Below are positions 52,560 through 55,172 of a stretch of DNA of 55,172 bases, one piece after another. How positions within the stretch are numbered: position 1 is the stretch's first letter; each line of letters begins with the position of its first letter. The position numbers were made by a program, and so were the translations under genes. The notes under the pieces were generated by a model that was not told the origin of the DNA, did no database searches, and worked only from the letters and a program-made list of their open reading frames with translations. Origin of the DNA: Dolichospermum sp. LEGE 00240 (GTDB lineage Bacteria; Cyanobacteriota; Cyanobacteriia; Cyanobacteriales; Nostocaceae); assembly GCF_015207875.1 (NCBI RefSeq), contig NZ_JADEVZ010000030.1, forward strand, positions 1 through 55,172, in the 5' to 3' direction.

Positions 52560-53216
52560 TTAAGGGTGAATTTGGCTCAAAATAAACCGCAACCGATCAT
52601 AATCATCTTTGAGTAACATACTCAGATGTCTTCCAGCTTTAATCAACCATTCTCTATCAGTTTTTCGTAACTGGTATACTCCTCGAATAGCGGCGGCAGC
52701 TAAAGAATCTACAGGCGCACCACTAATAAAAAGTAATGTTCGTAAAAAATCTAGTTCTTCCGTAAACTGAATAATTTCTTCTGCCTGACAATGATTAACA
52801 GCCTGGTGGATTTGTGGTGGACGGGGTGGTAAGTATTGATATACCCTGCCATTATTACCTATATTTATAGACTTTTCCTTAAATCCCACAATCGCCGCTC
52901 GAAATTCAGTTTTGAGCATAGAAAATATCTGGGGTTGTTCCTCACGCAAAGCTTCTAAAGATAATCCTAGTGCAACCGCCCGATGTACAGAATCAATGGG
53001 CATAGTTGTGGCATGATAAACTACAGCATAAACTTGATTACCCGATTCTTCGTCCACAGCGCAAACCCAACTCCCAAAAGCTGGCATTGGTGGAAAACTC
53101 AAGTCTTCTGGTTCTAAACACTGAGCCAAAAATTCCGTACTTGTCGTTTCAATTATCTCTGCAAAGTGATGAGGATGGCGATTTTCAATAGCAAACTGTG
53201 GTAAAGGTAGACGCAT
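52560..53216 (-). CDS. HAS-barrel-like cyanobacterial protein
   Basis: This 218-aa protein has an N-terminal beta-barrel region resembling the HAS-barrel that precedes HerA-type ATPases and ATP synthases ('FAEIIETTSTEFLAQCL', 'FGSWVCAVDEESGNQVYAVVYHATT' in parts). A helical C-terminal half follows. Function is unknown. The ATG at 53216 is followed upstream by a long heptamer array, so its promoter must lie in or beyond repeat DNA, or be short. It reads into purB with 40 bases between. Confidence 0.75.
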   Translation of the reverse strand: MRLPLPQFAIENRHPHHFAEIIETTSTEFLAQCLEPEDLSFPPMPAFGSWVCAVDEESGNQVYAVVYHATTMPIDSVHRAVALGLSLEALREEQPQIFSMLKTEFRAAIVGFKEKSINIGNNGRVYQYLPPRPPQIHQAVNHCQAEEIIQFTEELDFLRTLLFISGAPVDSLAAAAIRGVYQLRKTDREWLIKAGRHLSMLLKDDYDRLRFILSQIHP

Positions 53217-53225
53217 AAGCAGTTA

Positions 53226-53345
53226 ACGAACAGGGAATAGGGAATAGGGAACAGGGAACAGGGAACAGGGAACAGGGAATAGGGAATAGGGAATAGGGAA
53301 TAGGGAATAGGGAATAGGGAACAGGGAACAGGGAACAGGGAACAG
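53226..53345. repeat. GGGAATA / GGGAACA heptamer array
   Basis: About 17 units alternate between the GAATAGG and GAACAGG forms, just upstream of the HAS-barrel-like gene. Confidence 0.93.
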
Positions 53346-53473
53346 CAAAATCATTGTGTAATTAATTCTGTCGCATTACTTATAGGAATTGCAGAATTTT
53401 TTTAAAATTGCCATTAGTCAATAGTCTTAGTAAATAACTAATAACTACTGACTAATGACTAAAGACTAAATTA

Positions 53474-53668
53474 CTATTTCCCTTTTTTCGGAACTGTAGT
53501 TTCAACAGGTTCTAATTCTGTTAAGCGGAAAGTAATTATTTTATCCCAATTACCACCTTCAAATAATACAGCTACTTTACCATCACTCACTCGTTGGACA
53601 AGTCCTTCAGACCGATAATATGTATCTGCGGGATTTTTGACGCGAACAGTTGCTCCAGGCAGGATCAT
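53474..53668 (-). CDS. ndhS: NAD(P)H dehydrogenase-like subunit NdhS
   Basis: NdhS is the small SH3-like subunit of the photosynthetic NDH-1 complex that helps dock ferredoxin for cyclic electron flow. The 64-aa protein reads '[18 protein letters not shown]', '[20 protein letters not shown]' and '[12 protein letters not shown]', typical of the family. I start at the ATG at 53668 with AAGG about 11 bases upstream, rather than at a TTG at 53683. Heptamer arrays lie on both sides. Confidence 0.93.
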   Translation of the reverse strand: MILPGATVRVKNPADTYYRSEGLVQRVSDGKVAVLFEGGNWDKIITFRLTELEPVETTVPKKGK

Positions 53669-53712
53669 CTTACTTACCTTCAATAGTTTCCTATTAATAG
53701 CTTAATGCTTAT

Positions 53713-53806
53713 TAGGGAATAGGGAATAGGGAATAGGGAACAGGGAAATATTTATTATCTTCTTGCCTTATTTTTACTGTCACCTGTCACCTGTCACCTA
53801 TTCCCT
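53713..53806. repeat. Two short heptamer arrays (GGGAATA; TGTCACC)
   Basis: GGGAATA/GGGAACA units at about 53713-53748 and TGTCACC units at about 53780-53806 fill the spacer between rodA and ndhS. Confidence 0.85.
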
Positions 53807-55118
53807 AATAATACTTTTGGCGTTGACGATAATTAGCCACAGATTCTACTATACCGATCGCAATAAAGTTAGTCAGCATCGCCGAACGTCCATAACTCAT
53901 CCAAGGTAGGGGAATCCCCGCCACCGGTGCCAAACCAACTGTCATCCCCACGTTCACAATCAGTTGAAACACAATCATAGACAAAACACCAATAGCTAAA
54001 AGTGAACCAAAGTTATCTTTGGCTGTTCGAGCTACGTGGAGTAAACGAAAGCAAATCAAGCAAAAAACTGATAGTAAAATTAAGCACCCCACCAGACCAA
54101 ATTCTTCAGCAACAGCGGAGAAAATAAAATCTGTGTGTTGTTCAGGAACAAAATTGAGTTGAGTCATGGGACCTTTAAACAAACCCCAACCCCAAACTTC
54201 ACCGGCGCCAATAGCAATGCGAGATTGAATCAGGTGATAACCAGCGCCAAGAGGATCATGTTCAGGGTTAATAAATACACTAAGTCGGTTTTTTTGATAC
54301 TCCTTTAAGATATGATTCCAGGCAAAAATGCCTAATTCGCCACCAAGCAGATTAAGACATAATGATCCAATAGCACCAATACTAAACCGCTTCCAGGGCA
54401 GACTAACCCAACCAACTATCCCCATCGCTACTGCCCATATTAAACCCAATATGCTCAATGATATGTCTTTAGATAAAACTATGGGTGTTAACATTGGCCA
54501 AGATATACTAAACAAGATTGCTGCTATGACCGGAGAAATCATCAGTATTAACCAGCCGGGGTTAGCGTTTGCCCAGTACAGCATTCCTAAAAATATTGCC
54601 CCAAATACCAGTGATGTTGCCAAGTCTGGCTGTAAAAATACCAATGCCCAAGGTACAGCCGTAATTGCCAAGACACGGAAAACACTCTCAAGCGTAGAAG
54701 CAGTCTGCCTATGTAACAATGCAGCCAAGGTAATGATTAAGCCTACTTTAGCAAATTCTGAGGGTTGGACATTAAAACCAGCAATACTAATCCAACGCTG
54801 TGCGCCTTTGGCACTAGTACCAGCGAGCATCACAGCTATTAAACTAAAGTTGGTCAGCCCGTAGGTGAACCAATGCCACTGCATTAAGTTTTCATAACGG
54901 CAACGAGCTAAAAATAAGGCAATAGTTGAACCAATCGCCGCTATCAGCCAGTGCCACCACCAGTCTGTTACAGGTTGCTTTAATTCTGTACTCAGAATCA
55001 TCAGCCCCCCGAACATACTAACAGCAACGGGGAGAAGAAATAGTAGCCCATCCATTTGTTGCCAGGGTTTAAGCCAGGATTGCCAACCCATTTTTGGGAA
55101 CGAAGGTTTTAATAACAT
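53805..55118 (-). CDS. rodA: RodA/FtsW-family peptidoglycan polymerase
   Basis: This SEDS-family integral membrane glycosyltransferase makes lateral-wall peptidoglycan with a class B PBP. About ten membrane segments are visible. Family marks are 'FNVQPSEFAKVGLIITLA', 'FLQPDLATSLVFGAIFLGM', 'QSRIAIGAGEVWGWG', 'VPEQHTDFIFSAVAEEFG' and 'PVAGIPLPWMSYGRSAML'. I start at the ATG at 55118 (437 aa). The frame reads 16 codons further to a GTG at 55166, but that GTG lies in sequence that looks like sequencing adapter, so it is not trusted. The Met at 55091 (MGWQS) is an alternative. Confidence 0.93.
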   Translation of the reverse strand: MLLKPSFPKMGWQSWLKPWQQMDGLLFLLPVAVSMFGGLMILSTELKQPVTDWWWHWLIAAIGSTIALFLARCRYENLMQWHWFTYGLTNFSLIAVMLAGTSAKGAQRWISIAGFNVQPSEFAKVGLIITLAALLHRQTASTLESVFRVLAITAVPWALVFLQPDLATSLVFGAIFLGMLYWANANPGWLILMISPVIAAILFSISWPMLTPIVLSKDISLSILGLIWAVAMGIVGWVSLPWKRFSIGAIGSLCLNLLGGELGIFAWNHILKEYQKNRLSVFINPEHDPLGAGYHLIQSRIAIGAGEVWGWGLFKGPMTQLNFVPEQHTDFIFSAVAEEFGLVGCLILLSVFCLICFRLLHVARTAKDNFGSLLAIGVLSMIVFQLIVNVGMTVGLAPVAGIPLPWMSYGRSAMLTNFIAIGIVESVANYRQRQKYY

Positions 55119-55150
55119 TGTGTGAGGAGGAAGTTGGGCAGGGGAGTAGG

Positions 55151-55172
55151 GCTGTCTGTTATACACATCTGA
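55151..55172. other. Probable leftover Illumina Nextera adapter at contig end
   Basis: The last 21 bases (CTGTCTGTTATACACATCTG plus A) match the Nextera transposon end CTGTCTCTTATACACATCT with one mismatch, and continue with the next adapter bases (GA). It is an assembly artefact, not genome. Confidence 0.85.

Noticed and set aside
1-55172. tRNA, rRNA or other structured RNA genes
   Set aside because: I found no TTC-arm/anticodon pattern or rRNA sequence by eye; a tRNA or Rfam scan could still find one.

Overview
The window looks like one assembled contig from a filamentous, heterocyst-forming-type cyanobacterium (order Nostocales). The evidence is the pipX-pipY-sepF-proC neighbourhood, a ferrochelatase with a chlorophyll-binding tail, NdhS, HIP1 octamers (GCGATCGC) in many genes, heptamer tandem arrays in many spacers, an HglE/PfaA-type glycolipid polyketide synthase and a DevBCA-type exporter. 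The left end starts inside a heptamer repeat. The right end carries what looks like leftover Illumina Nextera adapter.

Region 1 (1-6.5 kb) is core genome: hslO (Hsp33), a large membrane-anchored repeat protein, then proC, sepF, pipY and pipX on the minus strand (nitrogen/PLP homeostasis linked to cell division). Region 2 (6.5-18.4 kb) is a CRISPR island. It holds a wrecked type III-B (Cmr) operon: a CARF-HEPN effector, a 5'-truncated RAMP gene and a 186-codon cmr2/cas10 stump, with a 240-bp inverted-repeat element at the deletion junction. It also holds a polynucleotide-kinase/WYL fusion, a RAYT transposase with five copies of its probable REP palindrome, two small membrane-protein genes, a CRISPR array (17 full 36-nt repeats plus one truncated), and csx18-cas1-cas2. 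A motif of about 20 bp recurs upstream of the kinase-WYL gene, csx18 and a small membrane-protein gene.

Region 3 (18.4-33.8 kb, all minus strand) is a PUFA-synthase-like cluster, transcribed from right to left. Its genes are a KS-AT-ACP-ACP-KR-DH megasynthase, a degenerate KS-AT protein (PfaB-like), a PfaD-like enoyl reductase, a condensation/acyltransferase-like protein, a free ACP, and an unrecognised 620-aa protein with an N-terminal TubC-type docking domain. No PfaC equivalent is present. Region 4 (34.7-39.6 kb) has a small unknown gene, a DevB-DevC-DevA exporter and a short-chain dehydrogenase. I infer that regions 3 and 4 make and export a long-chain (glyco)lipid.

Region 5 (40.4-55.2 kb) is core genome again: an AarF/UbiB kinase, AroH-type chorismate mutase, SppA, an MlaE-type permease, DUF3119 and DUF3086 proteins, PlsY, a methyltransferase, HemH, PurB, a HAS-barrel-like protein, NdhS and RodA. 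Its spacers are full of heptamer arrays and nested miniature elements. I found no tRNA, rRNA or prophage.
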